NCBI GenBank assembly: GCA_037178975.1
Contig: JASJZH010000001.1
Span: 7,238,501-7,302,500 of the forward strand
Direction: 5' to 3'
DNA: 64,000 bases
From: Oscheius tipulae
Lineage: Eukaryota; Nematoda; Chromadorea; Rhabditida; Rhabditidae
Shown: one piece after another, positions 32,849 through 43,929 of the stretch
Layout: every line of letters begins with the position of its first letter
Numbering within the stretch: the stretch's first letter is position 1
The notes under the pieces: generated by a model
Seen by the model: only the letters and a program-made list of their open reading frames with translations
Told to the model about the DNA's origin: nothing
Databases searched by the model: none
Translations under genes and position numbers: made by a program

Positions 32849-35800
32849 ATGTCTGGAAAGCCGGATATCCGCAAGTTTTTCGGGGGTTCGAAGAAGGAAC
32901 AGCCGTCCAGTGCTCTTGCTGCTATCCGTTCTACGATTAGCTCCAGTCCGAAAGCCCCGGCGCCAAAAGTCTCGCCGAAAACCAAGAAACCATCTGTGGA
33001 TGTTAGGAAGCGGTCGGAGAAAGTGCGCACGTCGACAAGCAAGCGCCAGAAAGAGGAGTTCTTGGAAATACTGAGTGAATGTGAGCTATTTATATTTTTT
33101 CCTTATCCCAATTTCAATATCAGCCGATGGCGAGTCTCCAATACCCAAGTCGATGAAGAAGGCAGCGTCGAAACCTGCTAAGAGAAAGCCTACAGTTCTA
33201 GGTATAGTCTTCGGCAGTCTATTTCAACTACACGATTCAGATTCTGACGATGAGGAAATCATTCCTCGTAGAGCTAAGGTCTCCCGTCCGCTGTCTGTCA
33301 CCCCAAGTCCTCCGAAGAAGCAGTCGTCTCGCAAGAAGGTCTCGATTTCGAGTGAGAGCGAAGCTTCGCCCTCTCCTAAGAAGCAGCAGAAGAAGAAATC
33401 CGTTGTGGTCTCTTCTGACGACGATGATGAGGAGCCGGTGATGATCTTATCCGAGAGCGAAAGTGAAGAAGAGCCTCTTCCCAAAAAGTCTAGAAAAGGA
33501 GTGCTTCCACGCGGACAGAAGAAGCTGGAATTGACTGCAAAGGCCGAAAACGTTTCGGAGACTAAGTCGAAAGGTTACACCCACTTGCAGTTGAACATAG
33601 TCGTCAGTTTCAGCTCCCTCTGATTCCGGCCTCAAAAAAATCACTACCGCTGACTATTTTGGCAATTCCACGAAAAAGACTGAGAAGAAGCAGCGAAGTC
33701 CGAAGAAGAAACGAGAGGAGGCTGTGGTATGTCATTCAAGAACCTTCCCAAACAGTTCACATATAGGAATTGGAGGAGACTCTTCCAAAAAAGTCGAAGA
33801 CACCGCCCAAACAACGCACACCAAAAAAGATTGTGACCTCTGCAGCCGATGACGAGTTTTTGGAGGAGGAGGATCGAATCTTGGAGCCGGTAACCATAAA
33901 GAAGAAAGAGAATACGCTCAAAAGAAAGGATCCTACGCCGAAGAAGACGTCAAGAGATGAGGAATTCAATGTAAGTCTTTTTACAAATGTTTATTGGCTT
34001 CAAAATATGGCGAAGTCTTGAAACAACTGCTGTTCTCCTTCTTCATCTCCTACTGCTCCATCGTTTCTGGCGAAGGTGGCGGTACCGGGAGATTGTCGTC
34101 CTCGAAACGAGCGCGCTTTTCGTTGAGCGTATCCTGTGACTTCTGATGACGTTTTCCGAGCACGGCCGTCTGCTTCGAGTCGTGGGACAGTCGTTTAGTC
34201 ATCAGACGTGGATGCTCTCCAACAATGTTGACCCTAATGGCCGGACAGCGTTTTTTGGGAGCCCAGGTCGGATTTGCGTCGAATAGAGGAGAGCTCTTCC
34301 TCTTGGGCGTACGTTGAATGTCGCCACCGGCACTGTTTCCATCTTTATTCGCGAAACTGCTCTGCTCGGTCGTAGCCGCCGGGGCGCAGTAGACGAAGTC
34401 GCCACTTCCGTTCATTTCCACTGCAAAAGAGTGGTGGAGTTTGGAAGACTGAAGTGGGACCTACCTAGTCTAACGAACGCGCTATTGTAAATACTCTTTA
34501 TTGTGACGCAAACTAGCTTTTATAATACTTTTCTTATTTTCCAAACTATCTCTCAGAGTTCCGATGACGGAGTCTCAAAGAAGAACAAGATAAGTCCTTC
34601 GAGCAAGGAGAATTTACCCAAGAAGACTACACCTAAAAGAAAGGACCGAGAAGTGAAGCTGCCGAAACCTCCCACCTTTATTGCTGGCACACCAGCCTCG
34701 ACGGTGGAGCGAGAAGTAAAGGAATACGAGCTGCCCTGGGTCGACAAGTACAAGCCCAAAACGACAAGTCAGCTCGTGGGACAACACGGCGAGAAGAGTC
34801 CGATGAACAAGCTGCTCGGTTGGCTGGGCGATTGGGCCAAGAACAATCTCGGCGAGGGCGGGAAGATCAAGAAGCCGAAACCAGCTCCCTTCATGACAAG
34901 TGTGGACGGAACAGCCTTCAAAGCTGCGCTCCTGTCCGGATCTCCAGGTATTCATTCGATGTATTCTATAAGAATAAGTCTTATTCAGGTGTTGGAAAGA
35001 CGACATGTGCTCACATGGCCTGTGAGAGTCTCGGGCTGAAATTCGTGGAGATGAACGCTTCCGACGTGAGGAACAAAAAGCATCTCGAGGCTCAAATTGC
35101 TCAGCTGACCGGCTCTCATCAGATTGAGGAATATTTTGGACGAACTACGGAAGATAGTCATGGTAGGGGATTTTCGAAAGCAGTATGCTGAGCCAAAGTT
35201 ATAGAAGACACGGAAATTCATCACGTACTTATCATGGACGAGGTGGATGGAATGAGCGGAAACGAGGACCGAGCCGGTATTGCTGAGCTGATTCAGATAA
35301 TCAAGGAGACCAAAATTCCCATCATTTGTATCTGTAACGACAGGCGAGTCTTTCCTACTTTCCCATATCACCAGCCGAGTTCGAACCCCTGATCCCTCGC
35401 GGTCATAATAGGCCACGCACAAACGGACCAAAAGATAAAAAATTCAGATCTCATCCGAAGATGCGCTCTTTGGTAAATCACTGCTATGACCTCCGCTTCC
35501 CTCGTCCCAGAATCGAGCAAATTCGCGGCCGAATCATGACTATTGCTGCACAGGAGAAGGTGAAGATTACCAAGGAGGAACTGGACGAACTTATCGAACT
35601 TTCTGGTTTGTCTTGCCTTATAAATGTGACTCTGAAATAACAACTTTAGCCCACGATGTTCGTCAGATCATCTACAATCTGCAGATGCGATCGACTGCGG
35701 TCGAGTCGAGGGTAGAGAAGAAGGATTGTGCTATTGTTTGTTCCAGTACCTTCCAAAATAAGACTCCATTTAGAACACTTTTGAAGCCGCCCGGAAGCTA

Positions 35801-37050
35801 TTGGATTCTCGCTCTAGCATTATGGAGAAGCAGGAAATGTTCTTTGTCGACTACGGTATCATGCCGTTGTTTGTCCAGGAAAATTATCTCAACATGAAGA
35901 ACAAAACTCACAGGTTGGTTTTACTCTCGTATAGTTATATATCGTCACCAGCTGCCGATGGCAGCTTTGCAGCCCGTTTGGTCTTGGCTTAGTATTGATA
36001 ACAGGCGCCTTCGCCGCTTCCCTAGTAACAAAAGTTGCCCCCACAGTCGACTTTTCACCTTGTCGCTTGACATGAAATGACTTGTCAGAATTTTTGGGTA
36101 TTAGTGTTGACATGCAATTGTGCGGACACCATGACAGACAGACGGACGGACGGACACCACTGCGCTTTAGTAAAGAAAGATTTCAGCAAGGCCCAATCTT
36201 TGAAGTGTATTCGCGAAGCCGCCGACCTAATCTCTCTCGGCGACACCGTCGACAAGTGTATTCGTTCGACTGGAGCCTGGAAGCTGTTGAACGAGCAGGC
36301 CATGTTCTCTGCCATCATGCCCACAAACGCCACCGACGGCCACATGTCTGGAATGATACAGTTCCCCGCGTGGCTCGGCAAGAATTCGACGGCTGGAAAG
36401 AGACAGCGTCTCATGAGACAACTGGCCTCGCATGCTCATCTGAAGTAGATCTTTTTGTGTCTACTAACTATGTCCATATTTAGGATCTCTGCTGATACTC
36501 ATTCTCTCGTAACGGACTATGTCCCGGCTCTACGCAGAGCTCTTACCGACCCGCTGCTTCGGCAGGAGAACGAGGGAGTGCCGTAAGGCTATTTTCTTTT
36601 AATTAAAACGTGTTCTCTTGACAGAGATGTTGTGGCCACAATGACCGAATATGATCTTCTCAAGGACGACGCGGAAGCCATTGGAGAACTTGCCGTCTGG
36701 CCGGGAAAGATCGATCCTGCCAGTAAAATCCCTTCCAAAGTAAGCTTTTCCACAAGCTAATGTCATCTTTTCCCCAGGTAAAAGCATCCTTAACTCGTGC
36801 TCTAAACAAAGAACATCGCACTCTGCCTTATCACCTCGAAGACGTCACAAAAGGACGTCGCAAAGCACCTGCTGCCGTTGAAGTGGAAGTGGACGAGGAG
36901 GGAAATCTTGTGGAACGAGTGGAAGGAGAAGAAGAAGAGCCTGAAGCAGACGAGGAGGAAGAAACTAATCCTGGTGTCATCAAATCTTCGACCAGCTCCC
37001 GTGGCAGAGGAGCTGCTCGTGGCGGACGCGGAGCTCGCGGCAAGAAGTGA
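32849..37050 (+). CDS. rfc1: Replication factor C large subunit (RFC1), BRCT not seen
   Basis: RFC1 is the large subunit of the clamp loader that places PCNA on primed DNA. The start (MSGKPDIRKFFGG) carries a PCNA-binding-like IRKFF motif. A long disordered Lys/Ser/Asp-rich region follows, then VDKYKPKTTSQLVGQHG, Walker A GSPGVGKTT, Walker B LIMDEVDG, sensor region PIICICNDR, and the collar domain (PLFVQENY, FPAWLGKNSTAGK, PSKVKASLTRALNKE). It ends in a basic RGRGAARGGRGARGKK tail with TGA at 37048-37050. The BRCT domain that normally lies between the disordered N-terminus and the ATPase is not visible; that place holds a 585-bp intron (33972-34556) with an opposite-strand gene. Another intron (35915-36189) carries a short CAGA/CGGA microsatellite. 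Confidence 0.92.
34050..34414 (-). CDS. Gene nested in an RFC1 intron, opposite strand
   Basis: A single open frame of about 121 codons lies wholly within RFC1 intron 33972-34556. The first ATG in frame is at 34414 (MNGSGDFVYCAPAA); an acceptor CTCTTTTGCAG immediately precedes it, so a 5' exon or trans-splice exists. The protein is basic and apparently disordered, with RTPKRKSSPLFDANPTWAPK, KRLSHDSKQTAVLGKRHQK and a C-terminal DDNLPVPPPSPE. TPKRK and KRH clusters look like nuclear-localisation signals. A minus-strand AATAAA lies about 50 bp past the stop, inside the same intron. Codon content looks coding and no homologue is recognised. Confidence 0.6.
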
Positions 37051-37264
37051 TTGTGACATGCCTATCTATTTAATACTCATGATTTTCCTTTTTTATGCGC
37101 CTCCTATTTCCATAAATGCCTGGTTTGATCGGTTTTTATCTGCAGCTTCAAAAAAGGAAAAAGAATTTATAAAACATGACTAGTTACATTGTTATCACAG
37201 CCGCACAAATACAACCTCCATTCCCCGCGTATAAAGCTTTTCCCGAAAAATACAAAAAAAGAAA

Positions 37265-40200
37265 CTACAGCTGTCGTATGTTCGGACTGGCTCGTTCCGT
37301 CGAAGGCGGTGAGCTCGTCGTCGTTCTGAGAATCAGTCGTGCCAGTCGAGACCGACCTCCAGACGAGAGCTGTTCGACCACATTTGGCCACTGTGAGCGT
37401 GATGCCTCGGCCAGCACGAATCGAGCCTGAATTTTATGTGTCAGATGTGAAAAGGAAGCTAGATTACCTTATCAGAATGTTGTAAATGTGCCACCCATTT
37501 TGTAAGTACCTCTTCCGGATTCTCTAGACCCATTTTGGCGTAAACGACGCTCTTGTTCCATTGTTTTTGTGACTGTAGGTACTTGCAGGCGTCGGCTCCA
37601 GCACCGACTAGGAACAGCAGCTCTACACCGTCTGAATGAATCGGGGGTGATTTAAGGTTGGAAAAATTGGAAAAGTACCTTCGATCATATCGGATGCGAT
37701 TAGATTTGTCGCGATGAGTTTGATGAGCGATTTGGCCTGTTCATTGTCCTGACTCGAGACTAAAAGAGCCGCCTTCATGCTGGCATAGCGTAGATCATTG
37801 GAGCCGATCAAACGGTCAACTACACGTTCTTTTGCCTTGCCACCAGCTACGACGGCTCTTTCAACGAGCCGATTCTCGGCTACCAAGGTGGCAGCGCACG
37901 CAGCACAGGCGACTCTCATTTCTCGTTCCTGTAAAGGACCGTCTAGTTTTTAAAACAAAAAAATCCCACTCTAAATTGTGTATTGGGCCAAAAGAGATGA
38001 AGTTCCGGCGGCAGCATTGCCGTCTGTTCTTCCTCGAGAAGAGCGCTTTCCACCACTTTGAGAAGGAGATACGAAAAGGAGTCCCCGATGAAACGGCACA
38101 GCTGGGATTCGTTCTTGATTGGCGACAGATCAACATTGTCTCCAGCGGCCAAGCTTGCAGCTATCTGGAGTGTACGTATGTACTAATTGTATGGAAAGTA
38201 CTAACTTTCCGATCCAGAATCCATTTTGTGTAAGGATTTTGCGTCTGTCCACTGTCGAATTCGGCTACTAATTGCTCCAATTTGGCCTCATTCATCAAGA
38301 ACGGAACGTCTGAAATCGTTGTTGGTAAAAAATAATTACTACCTTTCTCGCTCATGGGTCCGTTTCTGGCGCTAGGAGAAAATTGGAAGACATTGTCGCT
38401 AGTAATCACCACTGGGGAGACACCACAAAGATCCATGTCGACGGCTGTTCTTGACGCATCGACCACTATTGACTGGACTTTCGTCAGCGCTTCCGTATCC
38501 CAAAGGACGAGCTCTCTATAAGGCATATGATACATTCAGATTAAAAAGGCACCTTTGATGAAGGACGGCCAGTGTGTGGTCTCCAGCCAGTCGCGAGAAG
38601 GTCATCCTTATGACTGGCATTCTGGACGAGCGAACATGTCTGCTTTGTCGTTTTCCCAGATCCCACACCGCGATGCGACCATCAGCATCTCCCATGGCCA
38701 GTATATCGTCCTTCCAGGCCATGTTTCTAATCGACCAGCCGCCACTCTTCCACAGCGTGTTCACTTCTTTTCCGTCTTTCACATGCAGTCCTTTGACTAC
38801 CACGTGATACAGGCGATTTTCTAAAGAGATGAATGAGCAGTTTCGTTGAAACCTTGTACCTGAATCAAGAACAACTAGATTCTCCCTGTAGACACTGTGA
38901 CCGCTATTCTGCGTCGTTTTCATGCCGTGATGCTTGCTCGACCAGGCCTGAAAGGAGAGTACAAGATGGTGTTAAAATGGCCAACCATGTCACTGATTAG
39001 TGGACATGTTTTGCTCATTCTGCGCAGCAACCTCATCGACTTCAGATCCCAGATTTCCAATGGCTCGCGCTGAAATGCCAAGGCCAAGTAGCAGTGGTAG
39101 TAGGAGACGCGCATCAGCGTGATCGGGGACTCGTCTGCCTCCGGTCGAACTCTTCGGCTCACTCCTAAATTAGGGGTTTTCAAGTGCAAAAACTGAGAAA
39201 AGTACCTGTCCTGATGTCTGTCGCGAAGAGATCATTACGAACGACTTGTGTTGTACTCAAGGCGTGGTTATAGCCGGAAGTTAGGACGATAAATGGACCT
39301 CCCCATTCGAGACTTCTGAAACCGAAGGATGTGTTTAGAAAAACCAAAAAATTTACTTGACAGGCGATGATTGTACATTGAATTCTTTGACGATTTGCGA
39401 CGTGAAGACATCGATGAGATGCAAGATTCCTGACTGGGTGCCGACTGCTGCGACATGTGCTGCTCCGAGAGGAGAATTTGCTGAATCTCTCAATGTTTTG
39501 TGTCGAAAAAGAACCGGTACCAAACTGATCGTCTTTGAGCTTACTCAACTCGTCCATCGGTCTCATTCGGACACAGGTAACACTGGAGGCGAAGGAACCG
39601 ATATAGCCGGACTGCATGATTCTTCAAAAGCAAAATTTGAGGCAAAGAGTCATGTTAAACATACCTGAGAGGTTCGATTGCAGATGTGTGCAGAGTTTCA
39701 TCGAACTTGATAGCTTCGTCTATGTAGAATTTGCGATATTCGGTAGACGAGGAATCTGTCGCAACCTGCCAAAAAACGATTCTTCCGCTGCTGTAGAGCA
39801 CAGCCACGCAGGACTGCGTAGTTGGACAAAGCGCCGAAGCAAAGACTTTTTGCTGACCGCCATGTCGAAGCGTATCATAGCTGGTTATCTGAAGGGGGTT
39901 GAGAAAAATAGCAGAGCGAGAATCGCACCTTTTCCAGTCCAAATTGTGCATTTGCTCTGTCGTCATTCGAATTGTAGGTTCCTACACGCAGAGTAACAGT
40001 ACCGGCTTGGGTAACAGTGAAAATAACATCGCGGAGGGAGCAACTGTTCAAGGAGACCACGTTGGACTCGAGAGGAAGACGGTATAGTGTGGCACAAAGC
40101 TCCGTGTCGAAGAGAACAATCTGCAAGATCCAGATTTCCAAAAAAAGTTAAATATCTAAAATGAGGGAATGCGGAACTGATTCGAGAACGGATTGTAACT

Positions 40201-41169
40201 GAAAATCATTTCGGCTCACCCAATTCTTGTTTTTCACAAAGTTGTTCACTCGCATCTGTTTGAAAGTTACAAAAACAGTCAAAAAAGTTACCTGTCCATT
40301 AATGACGAGAAAGAGTGAATTCCGATAGGCGCGATGGTACTGCATACTTTGGATGCTGCTCGTTTTGTTTCCGTCCTCCCACAACTGCGCCACTGATCCA
40401 TTTGAGAATGGCTCCGATCCGAGTTGGAGATCTCTGACCAACAGAATGGAACTTCCGGCAATGGAGAAACAAAGATGTTTGGGATTGAATGGGTCGAGCG
40501 CCATGTCGAAGAGCGAATGGGTGTAGCTGTGGCTCCAGACCTTGTCGCCACTGTCGGCGTTCCACAGAACGAGCTGGCTGCCGGAATGTAGAGCGAGTAC
40601 AAAGTCTCGACTCGCGTCTTTCCACAGAAACCATTTTAGGGCTGAATGTTTAGTTTTACCGAGAAACAAATACTAACCTAGGACAGTCGTGTTAGAGAAC
40701 GAGAACTGCGAACATTTCTTCCCTGATACGACTTCAGTGACGACAATCTGACCAGCTATGTCGGAAGAGGCTATTCTATATCCATCCTTGACGCCTGTCT
40801 CGGAAAGAGCAGCTGCCGGTGCCCAACAGACCTGAAAAGTCAGGTTTAGCAAACATTTTCAGGCAACTAACGTTGTTTACTGCCGAAGAATGGTGTTCTA
40901 TCGTCTGTATTCGTTTTAGAGTAAAGGCATCAACGATGTAGACTCTGTTGTGGCAGCCGTAGACTATTGCTCCGTAGCTGTTCCTAAAGCATTCTTATCA
41001 TGGCAGAGTTGAAGCCTATACAACCCCTTTTCTTAATGTTTCGCCCTGCTTTTTATGGCACATTTTGTCGAAGCATAAACTTCAGATCTTTGAAACGAAG
41101 TTCTACAAATTACCAGTCTATACAGTTCCGATTTGACGGGTGAAGGGCTCCAGGGAGTGATTGCGGCAT
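37265..41169 (-). CDS. wdr11: WDR11, twin beta-propeller trafficking/Hedgehog protein
   Basis: WDR11 (with FAM91A1) helps capture AP-1 vesicles at the trans-Golgi and acts in ciliary Hedgehog signalling. From the ATG at 41169 the first exon (MPQSLPGALHPSNRNCIDW) joins in phase to NSYGAIVYGCHNRVYIVD, matching the family's ..NKAAVDW..GLIAYGCH.. start. Later landmarks are DASRDFVLALHSGSQLVLWN, EPLEIWDLKSMRLLRRMSKT, DDILAMGDADGRIAVWDL, and the C-terminal helical part SLIKLIATNLIAS, ending STERASPNIRQL at TAG 37265-37267. About twenty exons with very short introns. It is convergent with RFC1, with 214 bp between stops. A minus-strand frame beginning at 41341 overlaps the start but is not needed. 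Confidence 0.9.
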
Positions 41170-41441
41170 CCTTCCTGAGCCGTCTTGAGCCCTGAACCAA
41201 CTTTTTATGACTTTTGGATGGTCGAAATGATAGGAGAAAGGCTATAAAGTTTCGTTCTGACGTCTTTGGCAAAGAAAGACAGCCGATGGCAAAATTTTGC
41301 AAAGAAACGGGACCGGGTCCCGCCACGAACCGGTTTTCCATTATTGGGCGTCTGTTTTTCGTGTTTCAAACAGACGATAGAGAAATTTTTGTTTTTTCTT
41401 TTTTTTTCTTACCCTCCTTGACTGGAAACATTAACAAATAG
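41170..41441. promoter_or_regulatory. Divergent intergenic region, WDR11 / coiled-coil gene
   Basis: These 272 bp separate the two divergent starts and probably hold both promoters. A T-rich tract at 41382-41412 precedes the coiled-coil gene. Confidence 0.4.
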
Positions 41442-43537
41442 ATGAAGTTCAGGAACTCTAACAACCGCGGCGGCATGCCGCTGGTCAGCTTCTTCAGATC
41501 GAGCAAAAGATCCAACAAGGAGAATCTTCCACAGGTTTTTTTTATTCTTTTTCCCTTGTTATACTTTTTTTCAGTCAAAAAATGCTACAAAGGTGTCAGA
41601 ACAGCCATCATACATCGGCCCAAGTCCGTATGCTGTCGTAACACAGCCGAAGAAGCATAAAGGTTCGTTTACAACCAAGTTTTCTTGCTTGGTCCTATTT
41701 TGTAACTAGTGTTTTTCCATTTACAACTGCCAACACATGTTGTTTCTCCTATAAATGCAAAAATTAGCGTGGAGCTGCATATTTGGTAAATATAATGTGG
41801 TTATCGCGGGAAATCCTTGCTGCAACTTCTGCCTCTAATGAGAAAAGTGTTTTTATTCTGTTCAATTTTGTGCTTTCAGGCACTAGATCATGCCCAGGAG
41901 CTCCGATCAGCGACATACCGATGCGTTCTCGCGATCAGCCATTCACCGACCGTCACTCACAGCTCAACAGCTCCGCTCGATACGTGAATCTTCCTTGTCG
42001 CAGAGACGAGTTTGTTTTTCCTTCTACTTTTCACAAAAATGATATTTGAAGAACTTTCGATGACGGACACTATCGGCGTCCACCGACACAGCCACCTCCG
42101 CGACCGATCCGCGAAGAGAGAAGCTATTGCGAACCAAGATATCAGTACGAGTCCTGCGAGTCGGACGACGATGACTATATTCACGATGTAGGTTTTCTTA
42201 GCGTCTTTTTAATGAATTTGCTTTGAGATGCGCTCAAAAAACGACGAACTGACGAGAGAGAACAGAAAACTTCGTGAGAAATGTAGAGACTATCGTCGAC
42301 GAATGGAAAAAGCTTTCGAAGATGCAGAATATTTCAAGTACGTTCATTCAGTCAGTATTTTCATCTCGAAAACTTGCAGAAGAACATGCGAACGTCAGCA
42401 ACTGGCTCATCAAAATTTGCGCAAGAAGCTTGAGAAGGAGCAACAGCGATGTGCCGTGGCTGAACACAAAAACGAAAGTTTCTCCCGCGAACTTCACCTC
42501 TCCAGTCAGAAAATAATGGATCTCGAGGAGAAAGTGGCCTTTTTCGAACTCAGTTTGGACAAGCACATCGATAGTACGTGTTTCGTTTCCCTGCGAATTA
42601 TTGGTTGTTCAGAGTCTGGTGTGGACGGTGCTGGGGAAGCGCTTTGCGATCAAAATGATGCCTTCTCGAGAGAATTGCTCAGCTCAGACACACCTTCTGT
42701 CTCCATGTTCGCCGACGGCCACATCGATCAGGACAAAGACGAGGTACAGTTTATAGACGTTTCGGTGGCGCAGTTCAATTGAAATCATCCTAAAACTAAA
42801 CCTTCGATAGAAGCCGACAGTTTTTCGGCTGAAAAGGTAACCAAAAAGAAACAAAATCTTCAGGTGCGAGTCTTCCATACACAAGATTCCGATGATGAGG
42901 AACAAGACGATGGTATGGGTACGCCAGAGGTGGAAGTGGAACGCTCCATGCGTGCTTCGCCTATTGAGCTGGGGCTAGATTCGTCTCCTCCTCTGTACAA
43001 TACCTCTCCTGGAAAGATCGGGAGGTCTTTGTCCGACACGGATGTCCAATCCCTGGCCAGTGCAGTGGCAAACATTGCAATGATCAAGACATCCACACTG
43101 GACAGAACGCCTCATTATCGGGGTCGACTGAAGGACATGCCCGTGGTGAGTGAAATGAGAGCAAAATTGCATTAAACTCCCGTTGATCACTTTTCTAAAT
43201 CCACATTTTCAGTCCCGCCGTCGTGATTCTCCGTCGTTCTCTTCTACCAGCGAAGAAGACGAAACCGCCTTCCAGCAGCAGCAGTACGAAAAACAGCTGA
43301 GGAAGATTGGCGAGGCTGTCAAGTATAAGCCGCCTAGGAAGCAGATCGAGGAAAAGTACTTTCGCAGGTAACCAGTTTCGTAGTGATTTTTCACAATACC
43401 CATTTTTCAGATTCGGCAAGCCAGAACGAGCCGCCATCGATGAGTTAAACTTCCTGAACGATATGTCTTCCGATGCTAGCGGTCTACTTTCTTCCCCCGA
43501 CGTCGTAGTTCAGAATTCCCGTCTCTTCAAGAAGTAA
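41442..43537 (+). CDS. Unrecognised coiled-coil protein
   Basis: The ATG at 41442 directly follows an AAATAG acceptor-like sequence. Exons give a basic N-terminus (MKFRNSNNRGGMPLVSFFR, then SNKENLPQ), a Pro/Arg/Tyr-rich segment (YRRPPTQPPPRPIREERSY), a coiled coil (LTRENRKLREKCRDYRRRM, RQQLAHQNLRKKLEKEQQR, KIMDLEEKVAFFELSLD), an acidic linker (QDSDDEEQDDGM), a Ser/Leu region (KIGRSLSDTDVQSLASAVAN) and a conserved-looking C-terminus (EKQLRKIGEAVKYKPPRKQ, FGKPERAAIDELNFLNDM), ending at TAA 43535-43537. The frame is kept through about ten exons, so the gene is real. The single central coiled coil flanked by low-complexity sequence suggests a scaffold or centrosomal type protein, but I cannot name it. 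Confidence 0.65.
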
Positions 43538-43929
43538 CTCCCTTTCCCTTATTTAATAACCCCCCTGAACCATGTTTCATTTCTAATAAGTGAGTTAAGT
43601 TTTTATGTTCTACTTTTAACCTAACCTTTAATTTTTAACCCTATATTGACCGAATTGCGTTTTAATCTGACACTATTTTTGCCTTCCTAATAACGGATGT
43701 TTACCCCAAGATACGGTTGATCCAAAGCTCGCTCAATTGTACATAACTTTGAGCTTTGGATACTCTCAAGACCGATTGCTCCATTCTCTTCCCTCAACCT
43801 TCTCTAACTGTGAATCTCTTGCCGACGAGGCTAATAAATGTAATCACTAATTGGCTTTCTCGTTCTGAGGTACTTCGAAACCTTTGCATATCAATTTCCT
43901 CGAGTTCTGAACTAAAAATTAATGTAAGG

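Noticed and set aside
35370-35400. B-box-like GGTTCGAACTC (minus strand) in an RFC1 intron
   Set aside because: No pairing T-stem, anticodon arm or acceptor stem around it, so it is not annotated as a tRNA.
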